DNA from: Candidatus Saccharimonadales bacterium
GTDB lineage: Bacteria; Patescibacteriota; Saccharimonadia; Saccharimonadales; Saccharimonadaceae
Assembly: GCA_030145955.1 (NCBI GenBank)
Contig: JASLCR010000012.1
Span: forward strand, 1-19,785
DNA: 19,785 nucleotides
Direction: 5' to 3'
The position numbers and the translations under genes were made by a program. Under the pieces are notes generated by a model, which was not told the DNA's origin, made no database searches, and was given only the letters and a program-made list of their open reading frames with translations. Below, piece by piece: positions 1 through 7,576 of the stretch. Within the stretch, counting starts at the first letter, position 1. Every line of letters starts with the position of its first letter.

Positions 1-397
1 CCTTAGCCTTCCACTGCGGGATGTCGTCGAGACTCTGAATACGATTATCATCGCGGTTATCAACTGGCACCACGACAATCTTGTCGTCAACTTCGCCATC
101 ATCTTCAAACTTCATCACACCAATAATCTTTGCTTCAAGCCATACACCAGTAGTAAGGGGCTCAGGGCAGATGATCAATGTGTCGAGCTCATCACCGTCT
201 TCGTCGAGTGTCTGTGGAATAAACCCATAGTTACATGGCTTTGCAAAAATCGCTGGCTCCACACGATCAAGCGTAAACGTTGCTGTCTCGCGGTGCCATT
301 CTACCTTCAGGCGTGAGCCTTCGGGAATCTCAACAACGGTGTTAACCGCACCTTCATCAATATTTCCCGGTGTCAGTACTTGATTAAAATCAGCCAT
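1..397 (-). CDS. ppa: Inorganic pyrophosphatase, family I (3' end outside window)
   Basis: Soluble cytosolic enzyme that hydrolyses pyrophosphate to phosphate and pulls biosynthetic reactions such as tRNA charging and nucleic acid synthesis forward. I translated this strand by hand: 132 residues are visible, starting MADFNQVLTPGN. The family I signature is present as DEDGDELD at residues 65-72, with the metal-binding aspartates D67 and D72; NYGFIP at 56-61 and E23/K31 in the N-terminal part also fit the family. The frame stays open to base 1, so the C-terminal part (about 40 residues by family length) lies outside the window. The ATG at 397 follows a clear AGGAG ribosome binding site. Its own extended -10 (TGcTACAAT, minus strand) lies at 433-441, giving a predicted leader of about 29 nt. 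It is divergent from the GDPD gene. Identity is secure. Confidence 0.96.
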   Translation of the reverse strand, partial: MADFNQVLTPGNIDEGAVNTVVEIPEGSRLKVEWHRETATFTLDRVEPAIFAKPCNYGFIPQTLDEDGDELDTLIICPEPLTTGVWLEAKIIGVMKFEDDGEVDDKIVVVPVDNRDDNRIQSLDDIPQWKAK

Positions 398-432
398 TCT
401 CTTAGTCTCCTTCTCTTTTCTAAACTCCCTCC

Positions 433-454
433 ATTGTAGCAAATTTGATACAAT
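433..454. promoter_or_regulatory. Palindromic divergent promoter, ppa / GDPD
   Basis: The plus strand reads ATTGTA, one base, CAAATTTG, one base, TACAAT. Reverse complementing gives the same pattern with a single mismatched base pair, so this is a 22-bp imperfect palindrome. Read rightwards it ends in the extended -10 TGaTACAAT (hexamer 449-454) for the GDPD gene. Read leftwards it ends in TGcTACAAT (hexamer 433-438 on the minus strand) for ppa. The two hexamers are only 10 bp apart. I see no good -35 for either side. Promoter assignment is by motif only. Confidence 0.7.
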
Positions 455-464
455 AGCACAGCGT

Positions 465-1163
465 ATGTTAATTATCGGTCACCGTGGTGCAGCTGGGCTT
501 GCACCCGAGAATACTATTGATGCCTTTCAGAAAGGAATTGATGTTGGTGCCGATGCTCTCGAGTTTGATGTGCAGCTCACCCGCGATGGGATACCAGTTG
601 TTATTCACGACTCAACTCTTTTTCGCACCCATCGCAAGAGTCGTATCGTTCGTTGGTCAAATCATGCCAGCCTAGAAAAAGCCACCGAGAAGGGACATAA
701 AATTGCCACACTCGAAGAAGTACTTGAGCTCTGCTTTGGAAAGGTACTTCTCAATCTAGAAGTAAAAAACCGCGGTACCGGTGCCAAGATCGCACGGTAC
801 ATCCAAGAGAACTACATTAAAGAGGATAGCGACTGGGAGAACATTCTCTTTTCTTCGTTCAAAGGCCTAGAGCTGCGCGCAATCCGCCGGGTCAGCCAAC
901 ATGCCGAACTTGCCATGCTGCACAATCGTAATCCGTTCGCTTTTATGGCCTACCATCGACAATTACGATTCACTGCCGTTGGCTTCCACCGCCTCTACAC
1001 CAATCAGCTGGCAACTGCGGTTGCAAAAAAGCTTGATCTCTTCATTTATGCATATACCGTTAATCGTCCGGCTGCAGCAAAGCGCCTCGCCGCCGAAGGT
1101 ATTGAGGGTGTTGTTACCGACAATCCTGCCCGGCTTCGTGCCGAGCTATCCGATCTAGTGTAA
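465..1163 (+). CDS. Glycerophosphodiester phosphodiesterase (GDPD family)
   Basis: Predicted to hydrolyse glycerophosphodiesters, the deacylated head-group remnants of phospholipids, to glycerol 3-phosphate and an alcohol. The 232 residues carry the GDPD hallmarks in order: HRG at 6-8, APENT shortly after, EFD at 33-35 with the following QLTRDG, the second catalytic histidine H48 in VVIHD, LEVKN in mid-protein, and a C-terminal TVNRP...GVVTDNP strand typical of the TIM-barrel end. Length is close to E. coli UgpQ (about 247). No signal peptide or membrane segment is seen, so it should be cytosolic. The ATG lies 10 nt after the -10 hexamer and no Shine-Dalgarno sequence is present, so the transcript is probably almost leaderless. 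The PLD-like gene follows after 9 nt. Exact substrate is unknown. Confidence 0.92.
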   Translation: MLIIGHRGAAGLAPENTIDAFQKGIDVGADALEFDVQLTRDGIPVVIHDSTLFRTHRKSRIVRWSNHASLEKATEKGHKIATLEEVLELCFGKVLLNLEVKNRGTGAKIARYIQENYIKEDSDWENILFSSFKGLELRAIRRVSQHAELAMLHNRNPFAFMAYHRQLRFTAVGFHRLYTNQLATAVAKKLDLFIYAYTVNRPAAAKRLAAEGIEGVVTDNPARLRAELSDLV

Positions 1164-1166
1164 AAT
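1161..1166 (+). promoter_or_regulatory. Candidate -10 element of the PLD-like gene
   Basis: TAAAAT begins at the TAA stop codon of the GDPD gene and ends 6 nt before the ATG at 1173. A start site about 7 nt downstream would fall on the ATG itself. No Shine-Dalgarno sequence lies between the genes. The hexamer is AT-rich and may be fortuitous, so confidence is moderate. Confidence 0.4.
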
Positions 1167-1172
1167 CAAGCT

Positions 1173-2162
1173 ATGGTATCACAAAAACTGCTCTCTCCGT
1201 ATGAATACGTTAAAGCAGCGACACGCTCAATCAACCAAGCACAGCATCACGTTGCGCTTGTGTCACTTATCGTTGCAAATGACCATCAAACCGACAAACT
1301 CATAGAGGCGCTTGCTAATGCGGCGAAACGAGGTGTCCGCGTTGAAGTAGCCGCCGATACATTTGCCTTTGGGGAGTTTGGCGGGCACTTTACTCCAACA
1401 AAGTACTACAAAGAAAAATCAAAAGCTATGAAAGATATGGTACGATACCTCAAAGAAAGCGGCGTGAAGTTTACTTGGGTTGGCCGCTTTAGTGCTTCAC
1501 CAATTAGCGGGCGCAACCACATGAAGTGCCTTGTCGCAGACGACATTGTATTTTCATTTGGCGGCGTCAATATGTACGAAGAAAGTCTTGAGTTTAATGA
1601 CTTCATGTTTCAGATCCACGACAAGCAACTCGCGCTTGAGCTGCGCGATGATATTGCACGCATCATTGATGCCGATCGTAATCATTTTGCTTATCGTAGC
1701 CACGAATTCAGTTATGGTAAGCTTTCTAAAGTATTGATCGACGGTGGCCTCCAAGGAGATTCGATCATTTACCGACGCGCTTGTCGTATTGTGAAAGAGG
1801 CCGAAAGTGTGATCTATGTTTCGCAGTACTGCCCCACAAATAAATTATCACGCCTTCTAAAGAATACTCAGGCTCGGCTTTATTTCAACTCGCCAAAGAA
1901 AACTAATACACGCATCAACAGTGCCCTTATTTCGTTTAACATGCTTATTAGTGGCAACAAAACAAAATACCGCTACCAAAAATATCTGCATGCGAAGTTT
2001 ATTATCGCCACTATGAAAGACGGCAGCAAAGTTGCCCTGACCGGCTCGCATAACTTTACCTATATTGGGGTGCTTTTTGGCACACGAGAAATTGCCCTCG
2101 AAACCCGCGACCCCAAGATCATTAAACAACTCGAAACATTCTTTGAAAAGAACGTAAAGTAG
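1173..2162 (+). CDS. Phospholipase D-like (HKD) family protein
   Basis: A 329-residue protein with two PLD half-sites. The first is complete: H116, K118 and D123 in NHMKCLVAD followed by FGGVN. The second has H273 and K275 (HAKF) followed by VALTGSHNFT; its aspartate is less regularly spaced because a short insert (TMKDG) separates it. The family includes cardiolipin synthases, phospholipases D and some nucleases, all acting through a phosphohistidine intermediate. No N-terminal membrane segments like those of ClsA are seen, so I do not call it a cardiolipin synthase. The N-terminal part, before H116, contains an alpha/beta stretch with VALVSLIV and RGVRVEVAAD strands, as usual for a PLD half-domain. 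It follows the GDPD gene by 9 nt, which suggests shared phospholipid or glycerol-phosphate metabolism, but a separate promoter is possible. It converges on trxB with a 9-nt gap. Confidence 0.85.
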   Translation: MVSQKLLSPYEYVKAATRSINQAQHHVALVSLIVANDHQTDKLIEALANAAKRGVRVEVAADTFAFGEFGGHFTPTKYYKEKSKAMKDMVRYLKESGVKFTWVGRFSASPISGRNHMKCLVADDIVFSFGGVNMYEESLEFNDFMFQIHDKQLALELRDDIARIIDADRNHFAYRSHEFSYGKLSKVLIDGGLQGDSIIYRRACRIVKEAESVIYVSQYCPTNKLSRLLKNTQARLYFNSPKKTNTRINSALISFNMLISGNKTKYRYQKYLHAKFIIATMKDGSKVALTGSHNFTYIGVLFGTREIALETRDPKIIKQLETFFEKNVK

Positions 2163-2171
2163 CTATGCCTA

Positions 2172-3116
2172 CTACGCAGCTGAGCGATTCAGCTCGTCGA
2201 TGTATTCGCGAATATTGAGCGCTGCCGTTGCGCCTTCACCAACCGCAGAAGCGATCTGAAGTGTCGCACCACTACGCACATCACCGCTCGCAAATACGCC
2301 AGGCATTGCCGTCTCAAGTTTGAGATCTGTCTTAATGTGACCCATTGGGTCAAGCTCAATTGGCGAATTCTCAAGAAACTGCGTATTTGGCAATAGGCCA
2401 ACGAACACAAACACGCCGTCGGTTTCAATCGTCTGCTGTACACCATCTTTCGTGACTTTTACTCCAGTCACCTTGCTCTCTTCGACAATAATTTCATCGG
2501 TAGTAGTCTGTTTATGAACAGTTACTTTTCCTTCATCAATATACTTTTGTAGCTCATCAACAAGCACGTCGCTTGCTTTGAAATCGCTACGTACTAGCAT
2601 GTCGATATGACTTGCGAAACGAGTCAGGAAGATGGTTTCCTGCACGGCAGAGTTGCCGCCACCAACGACAACTAGTCGCTTATCACGGTAGAAAGCACCG
2701 TCACAGGTTGCACAGTAGTGCACGCCACGTCCAAAGTTTTCTGTTTCGCCTGGCACACCAATCTTTTTATACTCGCTACCCGTTGCAATCAAAACAGCCT
2801 TCGCTTCAACATCCTGCCCGTCAACCACAACCGTCTTTGTTGCGCCGTTATCTCGAATTTCCGATACATCACCGAAGTCAATCACCGCCCCAAAGCGTTC
2901 TGCCTGCGCCTGGAGTTCACTAGCCAACTTCATACCTTCAATACCTTCAGGGAATCCAGGATAATTATCAACTCGGTCAGTAATAGCCGCAAGACCACCA
3001 ACGACTGCTTTTTCATACAGTACCGTTTCAATGTCTTCGCGGGTAGTATAAATTGCCGCCGCAAGCGCACTCGGTCCTGCACCAATCATTACAACGTCAT
3101 GTACATCACTTGCCAT
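2172..3116 (-). CDS. trxB: Thioredoxin reductase (FAD/NAD(P)H-dependent)
   Basis: Flavoenzyme that reduces thioredoxin with electrons from a pyridine nucleotide; cytosolic homodimer. The 314 residues show the low-molecular-weight family in order: FAD-binding GAGPSA at 12-17, ATG at 111-113, the redox-active CATC (C135, C138) in YCATCDG, the nucleotide-binding GGGNSA at 152-157, and the C-terminal FASGDVRSGATLQIASAVGEG for FAD. In E. coli TrxB the NADPH 2'-phosphate is held by an HRR...R stretch; here the matching segment reads VRSDFKA (175-181), so one arginine is replaced by serine and coenzyme preference is uncertain. The ATG at 3116 lies 6 nt after the FKBP stop, with only a weak GA-rich site, so the two genes are probably cotranscribed. 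The 3' end faces the PLD gene without a convincing terminator. Confidence 0.95.
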   Translation of the reverse strand: MASDVHDVVMIGAGPSALAAAIYTTREDIETVLYEKAVVGGLAAITDRVDNYPGFPEGIEGMKLASELQAQAERFGAVIDFGDVSEIRDNGATKTVVVDGQDVEAKAVLIATGSEYKKIGVPGETENFGRGVHYCATCDGAFYRDKRLVVVGGGNSAVQETIFLTRFASHIDMLVRSDFKASDVLVDELQKYIDEGKVTVHKQTTTDEIIVEESKVTGVKVTKDGVQQTIETDGVFVFVGLLPNTQFLENSPIELDPMGHIKTDLKLETAMPGVFASGDVRSGATLQIASAVGEGATAALNIREYIDELNRSAA

Positions 3117-3122
3117 AACAAT

Positions 3123-3701
3123 CTACTCTTTTGTCTCTTTCTTAACGATTTTCTCTACAGTAACAATAAACTTCAGTGGTCCGGCTGGCTGGCCAGTTCC
3201 CGTATCTTCATTGCCGTACGCCTTATCTCCCGGAATAGTCAGTTCAACAGTTGAGCCTACCGGGACTCCCGTGAGACCCTCTGTCCAACCTTTGATTACT
3301 TGAGCCAGACTAAAGTCAATCGGCGTCGGCTTCCCTGCATCTTTTTTATTTGTACTATCAAATATAGATCCTGATGCGTCCCAACCAAAATAGTTCGCAT
3401 TAATCGTATCGGTTGCTTTTACTGTCTCGCCCGTACCCTTAACAAGATATTTTACATTTAATTCCTTTACAGATGCGGCATCAAATTTCTCAGCCTTGTA
3501 GCCATCAAGTGGCTTATTCTGTTCACGTTGCTGCTTCTGATACTCAGCAAGCATTTTTTGGTATGCTTCTTGTTGTTTTGCAGCGTCTGCCGCTTCATTT
3601 TTTGGTGCCAATATCATTGCAACAAATCCTGCTAATGTACCAAGTACCATAGCGCCTGCAATAATCCAGATCCCGACACGCTGTCCAGTCGATGTAGCCA
3701 T
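3123..3701 (-). CDS. Membrane-anchored FKBP-type peptidyl-prolyl isomerase
   Basis: Predicted to isomerise peptidyl-proline bonds and assist folding outside the membrane. The 192 residues start with a short basic N-terminus and one hydrophobic segment (about 10-32), which has no obvious cleavage site and so probably stays as an anchor. A charged, glutamine-rich helix follows (about 35-66), then an FKBP domain (about 85-187) recognised from YFGWDASGSIFDST, VIKGWTEGLTGVPVGS, ELTIPGDKAYG and the final FIVTVEKI strand. The aromatic and isoleucine pocket residues of the family appear to be kept. The start has a purine-rich GGGGGAAGA site. An extended -10 (TGcTACAAT) lies at 3731-3739. Gene order FKBP-trxB with 6 nt between suggests a folding/thiol-redox operon downstream of cyo. 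Confidence 0.92.
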   Translation of the reverse strand: MATSTGQRVGIWIIAGAMVLGTLAGFVAMILAPKNEAADAAKQQEAYQKMLAEYQKQQREQNKPLDGYKAEKFDAASVKELNVKYLVKGTGETVKATDTINANYFGWDASGSIFDSTNKKDAGKPTPIDFSLAQVIKGWTEGLTGVPVGSTVELTIPGDKAYGNEDTGTGQPAGPLKFIVTVEKIVKKETKE

Positions 3702-3730
3702 TCTTCCCCCATGTTTTGTTAGCTAATTCT

Positions 3731-3739
3731 ATTGTAGCA
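3731..3739 (-). promoter_or_regulatory. Extended -10 promoter of the FKBP-trxB operon
   Basis: The minus strand reads TGcTACAAT with the flank AATTTG before it, almost identical to the ppa promoter. The predicted transcription start near 3724 leaves a leader of about 23 nt that holds the Shine-Dalgarno site. It lies just beyond the cyoE stop, so FKBP-trxB can be expressed apart from cyo. Confidence 0.65.
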
Positions 3740-3777
3740 AATTCTTATCTGCTCGAGTACCCTTCGGAGCTCCCAAG

Positions 3778-4650
3778 TTAAGGGAGAAGTGCACCGATTG
3801 AAAGCATGAGACAAAGCAGCAAAATCGTCCACATAGACACTCGAAACATCTGTCGCGACCATACTTCCGGCTGCTTTGTCGTGAGCCCTTTCAGGGCAAG
3901 CCATATCCAGTACCCACCCGCAGTAGCCATCACAATAAGGTAGACAATTCCTACATACCCCCAAGCCGCAAGTGCCAAAGTACTAAAAACGTAAAATATT
4001 GTATAGGCAACAATCTGCTCTATCGTTGGTTTTATTCCGCGCACAACACTCATGAGCGGGATTCCTGCCGCCTCGTATTCTTTTCGCCGATAGATCGATA
4101 TAGAGTAAAATTCTGGAAATTGCCAAAAGAAAATAATCAAGAATACGATCAACGTGCCGATATCAAGCATATTTGAAGTGGCGACATATCCACCAACAAT
4201 CGGGAAGGCGCCGGACACAGCACCAACAGCTGTGCCATGCACTGTGGTACGCTTCGTCCAGGCACCGTAGAGCCAAACATACGTCACAAAGCCAGCGATC
4301 CCTACAATTACGGTGAGATAGTTAGTCGTCAATAATAGCACTACAGTGCCCACAACAAATAACAACCAAGCGAATACTTGCATCCCTAGTGGACTTAAGT
4401 CGCCGCTCACGCTCGGACGAGACTTTGTGCGCGTCATTTTTGCATCGATATCTCGATCAAGATAATTATTGAGCGCGCAGGCACCACCAATCACCAGCAC
4501 CATACCTACCGACATTCCAATAAACTCAGGCCACGCAAACCCAAAATGCGCTGCCGCCAAGAAATATCCGGCAAGCGCCGTTAAAACATTTCCTGCAGTT
4601 ACCCCAGGCTTGGCTAAACGAATATAGTCACGCACTACGTCGACTCTCAT
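3778..4650 (-). CDS. cyoE: Protohaem IX farnesyltransferase (haem O synthase)
   Basis: UbiA-superfamily membrane enzyme that adds a farnesyl group to protohaem to make haem O for the bo3 oxidase. The 290 residues are mostly hydrophobic helices. The diphosphate/Mg-binding motif NxxxDxxxD is seen as N61, D65, D69 in NNYLDRDID, followed by MTRTKSRP. The second conserved loop is seen as YRRKEYEAAGIPL. AKPGVTAGN near residue 13 is typical of this family. The ATG overlaps the cyoD stop by one base (TAATG), implying translational coupling. It is the last gene of the cyo operon. A short inverted repeat, CTCCC...GGGAG (3770-3786), straddles the stop but has no T-run, so termination here is uncertain. 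Confidence 0.95.
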   Translation of the reverse strand: MRVDVVRDYIRLAKPGVTAGNVLTALAGYFLAAAHFGFAWPEFIGMSVGMVLVIGGACALNNYLDRDIDAKMTRTKSRPSVSGDLSPLGMQVFAWLLFVVGTVVLLLTTNYLTVIVGIAGFVTYVWLYGAWTKRTTVHGTAVGAVSGAFPIVGGYVATSNMLDIGTLIVFLIIFFWQFPEFYSISIYRRKEYEAAGIPLMSVVRGIKPTIEQIVAYTIFYVFSTLALAAWGYVGIVYLIVMATAGGYWIWLALKGLTTKQPEVWSRQMFRVSMWTILLLCLMLSIGALLP

Positions 4651-5021
4651 TAAAAACCTTTATCTTTCTGACCCATCATGTAGTGTGTTTTCTCGGTCTC
4701 ATTCATGTGCATCATGTTGTAATCAAGATGGCTCATAATCCATAGTGAGCCCACTACTACAATTAGTAAGATAGTTGCCATAAATACAAACGACCATATT
4801 CGCAGTCTTGGCTTTAATTCCTCACCTAAATGAAGGAAGAAATAAAGCTGCACCAGCATCTGCGTCAGTGCCAAAAGACCAAGTACACCAAGCAATGTCC
4901 ACCCTTCTAGCCACTCCTGAGTAACCGCAAAATAAGCTACAAGTGTGGTCATAAGCGATAATGCAAACCCAAGCAAATAGTTACGATAGGTTGTCTGCAC
5001 TGCTTTTTTTATATCTTTCAT
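4650..5021 (-). CDS. cyoD: Cytochrome bo3 oxidase subunit IV
   Basis: Small integral membrane subunit that assists assembly of the quinol oxidase around subunit I and CuB. I choose the ATG at 5021 (MKDIKKAVQ, 123 residues) over an upstream in-frame GTG at 5069. The ATG overlaps the cyoC stop as ATGA, is preceded by a GGTGA-type site, and gives a length near the E. coli protein (109). Three hydrophobic segments are seen. The second ends in the conserved YFFLHLGEE, and LRIWSFVF begins the third, as in the CyoD family. The C-terminus is polar with several methionines and histidines (NMMHMNETEKTHYMM). Confidence 0.93.
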   Translation of the reverse strand: MKDIKKAVQTTYRNYLLGFALSLMTTLVAYFAVTQEWLEGWTLLGVLGLLALTQMLVQLYFFLHLGEELKPRLRIWSFVFMATILLIVVVGSLWIMSHLDYNMMHMNETEKTHYMMGQKDKGF

Positions 5022-5614
5022 ACCGTCACCATCCCCATAAGATACACAACCGTGAAGATGAAGATCCACACAAGGTCAAGGAAGTGCCAAAAGAGCGCGA
5101 ATAGTCCGAACTGTCTGGAGACTTTAGCAGTAAAACCTTTTTTCCAGATAGTCACCCCAAGTACAAGCAGCCAAAGAAGTCCGATAGTTATGTGCAACCC
5201 GTGAGTACCAACTAACGTAAAGAAGGCTGACAGAAATGCACTCTGCTGCCACGAATGGCCTTCTGTAATAAGTGTGGCAAATTCTTGCAGCTCGATAAAG
5301 AGGAAGGCCGCGCCAAATGCGAATGTCGTTGCTAGCCAAATTAACGACTCGACCTTCTTGCGCTGCCTCATTGTAATCAGCGCAAGTCCGCAAGTGAAGC
5401 TACTCGTTAATAGAATCAGTGTTTCTGCTAATACCATTGGCATTTGGAATAGTTCGGCACCCGATGGACCGGCCGCTACAGCATTGCGTAGCACCATATA
5501 CGTGGCAAATAATGACGCAAACAGAATACAGTCGGTCATTAAGTACAACCAAAAGCCTGTTGAAGTTTTATACTCCAGGTATGCATCTCGCACCGCAGCT
5601 AATTGTTTAGTCAT
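5018..5614 (-). CDS. cyoC: Cytochrome bo3 oxidase subunit III
   Basis: Haem-copper oxidase subunit III, an integral membrane subunit without redox centres that stabilises proton pumping by subunit I. About 198 residues with five hydrophobic helices, as in E. coli CyoC (204). Conserved family segments include TGFWLYLMTDCILFASLFATY, GLHITIGLLWLLVLG and FALFWHFLDLVWIFIF. Two starts are possible: ATG 5626 and ATG 5614. I prefer 5614 because a strong GGAGGA site lies just upstream and the codon overlaps the cyoB UGA stop as ATGA. The same ATGA arrangement joins its end to cyoD. Confidence 0.95.
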   Translation of the reverse strand: MTKQLAAVRDAYLEYKTSTGFWLYLMTDCILFASLFATYMVLRNAVAAGPSGAELFQMPMVLAETLILLTSSFTCGLALITMRQRKKVESLIWLATTFAFGAAFLFIELQEFATLITEGHSWQQSAFLSAFFTLVGTHGLHITIGLLWLLVLGVTIWKKGFTAKVSRQFGLFALFWHFLDLVWIFIFTVVYLMGMVTV

Positions 5615-7575
5615 GCGTTCCTCCATGATCGTTTTTCCAAAGTCGCAACCTCATCTGGCTCGAGCTCATGTTCAGTATCTTCGCGAAGCGTCGTCCAAAT
5701 AACATACCCTATAGCCACAATCACACCAACAGCCATGAGCCACCACATATGCCATATAATCGCAAAGCCGATAGTGAACGACACCGCACCAATCACTGGT
5801 CCGACAGCTTGATTCTTTGGTAGTGCAATTGGTTCGTCAATCTTTGACGCCGGTCCAAATTTCACACCCTTCTTTTTATCTTCCCAGTATTGATCTCGCG
5901 AATATACTGCATCAAGCTTCGCAAAATTATACTCAGGAATTGGTGTTGGGGTTGCCCATTCCAATGTTCTTGCATCCCATGGGTCGCGGCCTGCTTTCAG
6001 ATCCTTACGGCGCCACACACTATATGTTACTTGTAGCACCTGGAAGAAAATACCAAGCGCAATGAATAATACGCCCACGCCCGCCACGATAAACAACTCC
6101 TGCCAGCCCAAGCTTGCATCATAACTATCCAACCGGCGCACTGCGCCCATCATTCCAAGAATATATAGCGGTGCAAAGGCAAGTACAAACCCCACGATCC
6201 AACTCCACGCAGCTGCTCGCCCCAGGCCTTCATGCAAATAGAACCCGGTAAATTTTGGCCACCAGTAGGTTACCCCCGCGAAGAAACCAAACAGTACACC
6301 ACCAATGATCATATTATGAAAGTGAGCTACAAGAAAAAGACTGTTATGCATCTGGAAGTCGATACCGGGAACAGCCATCATTACGCCAGTTAAGCCACCG
6401 ATCGTAAAGGTTAACATGAATCCCATAAACCATGCCATTGGTGTCGTGAAGCTAATTCGCCCCCTATACATCGTGAAGAGCCAGTTAAACACCTTAACGC
6501 CCGTTGGCACTGCGATGATCATCGTCATAATACCAAAGAATGCGTTAACATTTGCACCGGCACCCATGGTAAAGAAGTGATGCAGCCATACGGTAAAGCT
6601 GAGTAATGTAATAGACATCAGTGCGATAACCATTGATGTGTAGCCGAAAAGTTTTTTCCGCGAAAAGACTGGTACAATTTCAGAGAATATGCCAAATGCT
6701 GGCAAGATTAATATATATACCTCTGGGTGGCCCCATGCCCATATCAGGTTAACGTACATCATTGGATTACCACCCATATCAGACGTAAAGAAGTGCGTAC
6801 CAATCGTACGATCAAGGCTTAGCATGCTCAGCGTTGCTGTAAGAATTGGGAACGCAAACACGACAAGCAGCATACTGCCCACCACACTCCACGTAAAAAT
6901 CGGCATCTTCATAAGTGTCATACCCTTACGGCGCATTGTGAAGATTGTCGTAAGGAAATTAACGCCCGATAACAAGCTACCGATACCAGAGATTTGCAGT
7001 GCCCATATCCAATAGTCCACACCAGTCCCTGGACTATACTCTAGGCCTGAGAGCGGTGGGTATGCCAACCACCCTGCAGTTGAAAATTCACCGATTGCAA
7101 GGCTAACATTTATCAGCACCATACCTGCGGTAAAGAGCCAGAAACTCACCGCGTTAAGCATAGGAAACGCCACATCACGTGCACCAATCTGCAGCGGCAC
7201 AATAAGGTTAATGATGCCAAAGAGCGCACCCATTGCTACAAAGAAAATCATGATCGTGCCATGTGCCGAGAACACTTGTTGGAAAAAGTCCGCATCAAAC
7301 GGTCCGCCGCCATTAGTTGCAAAGAGCGCTTGTTGCGCGCGCATCATCAACGCATCGGCAACTCCACGAAGCAGCATGATTGCCGCAACGACAAGATACA
7401 TAATGCCGATTTTCTTGGGGTCAAGTGATGTAAGCCAATTCTTCCAAAGCCATTTCCATTTCTTAAAATAGGTTAACGCCGCTACGACTGCGAGTATTGC
7501 AAGCCCGCCGCCAACCACTCCACCGATTGTGACAATATTATCTGGCAGTGCATCAAGACTTAGCCTTCCCCACAT
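5611..7575 (-). CDS. cyoB: Cytochrome bo3 oxidase subunit I
   Basis: Catalytic haem-copper oxidase subunit that reduces O2 to water and pumps protons. The 654 residues match E. coli CyoB (663) along most of their length. The low-spin haem ligand H105 (FSAHGT), the CuB ligand and cross-linked tyrosine in WGHPEVY, the HH pair in WLHHFFTMG, the K-channel lysine in PTGVKVFNW, the haem ligands in FLVAHFHN, and the D-channel entry aspartate in IGARDVAFP are all present. E. coli R71, D75 and Q101 of the ubiquinone site align to R70, D74 and Q100, but H98 aligns without gaps to F97. The LLRG...QQAL and QIGARDVAF blocks make it a quinol rather than a cytochrome c oxidase. The start lies 1 nt after the cyoA stop. 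Confidence 0.97.
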   Translation of the reverse strand: MWGRLSLDALPDNIVTIGGVVGGGLAILAVVAALTYFKKWKWLWKNWLTSLDPKKIGIMYLVVAAIMLLRGVADALMMRAQQALFATNGGGPFDADFFQQVFSAHGTIMIFFVAMGALFGIINLIVPLQIGARDVAFPMLNAVSFWLFTAGMVLINVSLAIGEFSTAGWLAYPPLSGLEYSPGTGVDYWIWALQISGIGSLLSGVNFLTTIFTMRRKGMTLMKMPIFTWSVVGSMLLVVFAFPILTATLSMLSLDRTIGTHFFTSDMGGNPMMYVNLIWAWGHPEVYILILPAFGIFSEIVPVFSRKKLFGYTSMVIALMSITLLSFTVWLHHFFTMGAGANVNAFFGIMTMIIAVPTGVKVFNWLFTMYRGRISFTTPMAWFMGFMLTFTIGGLTGVMMAVPGIDFQMHNSLFLVAHFHNMIIGGVLFGFFAGVTYWWPKFTGFYLHEGLGRAAAWSWIVGFVLAFAPLYILGMMGAVRRLDSYDASLGWQELFIVAGVGVLFIALGIFFQVLQVTYSVWRRKDLKAGRDPWDARTLEWATPTPIPEYNFAKLDAVYSRDQYWEDKKKGVKFGPASKIDEPIALPKNQAVGPVIGAVSFTIGFAIIWHMWWLMAVGVIVAIGYVIWTTLREDTEHELEPDEVATLEKRSWRNA

Positions 7576-7576
7576 A

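Noticed and set aside
2178..2194. AGCTGA/TCAGCT hairpin at the end of trxB as terminator
   Set aside because: It lies within the last trxB codons and has no T-run behind it.
2718..3254. 178-codon plus-strand frame across the trxB and FKBP genes
   Set aside because: It runs antisense across two confident genes, has no domain and no ribosome site, and its residues look random.
3766..3786. CTCCC/GGGAG hairpin and GGAGCTCC palindrome after cyoE as a terminator
   Set aside because: Stem of 5 bp and no T-run on the minus strand; read-through into FKBP is as likely.
5022..5069. Longer CyoD beginning at GTG 5069
   Set aside because: The added residues (DLHLHGCVSYGDGDG) do not fit the family, and the ATG at 5021 has the ATGA overlap and a ribosome site.
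5615..5626. CyoC start at ATG 5626
   Set aside because: The GGAGGA site lies between the two ATGs and serves ATG 5614, which also overlaps the cyoB stop.
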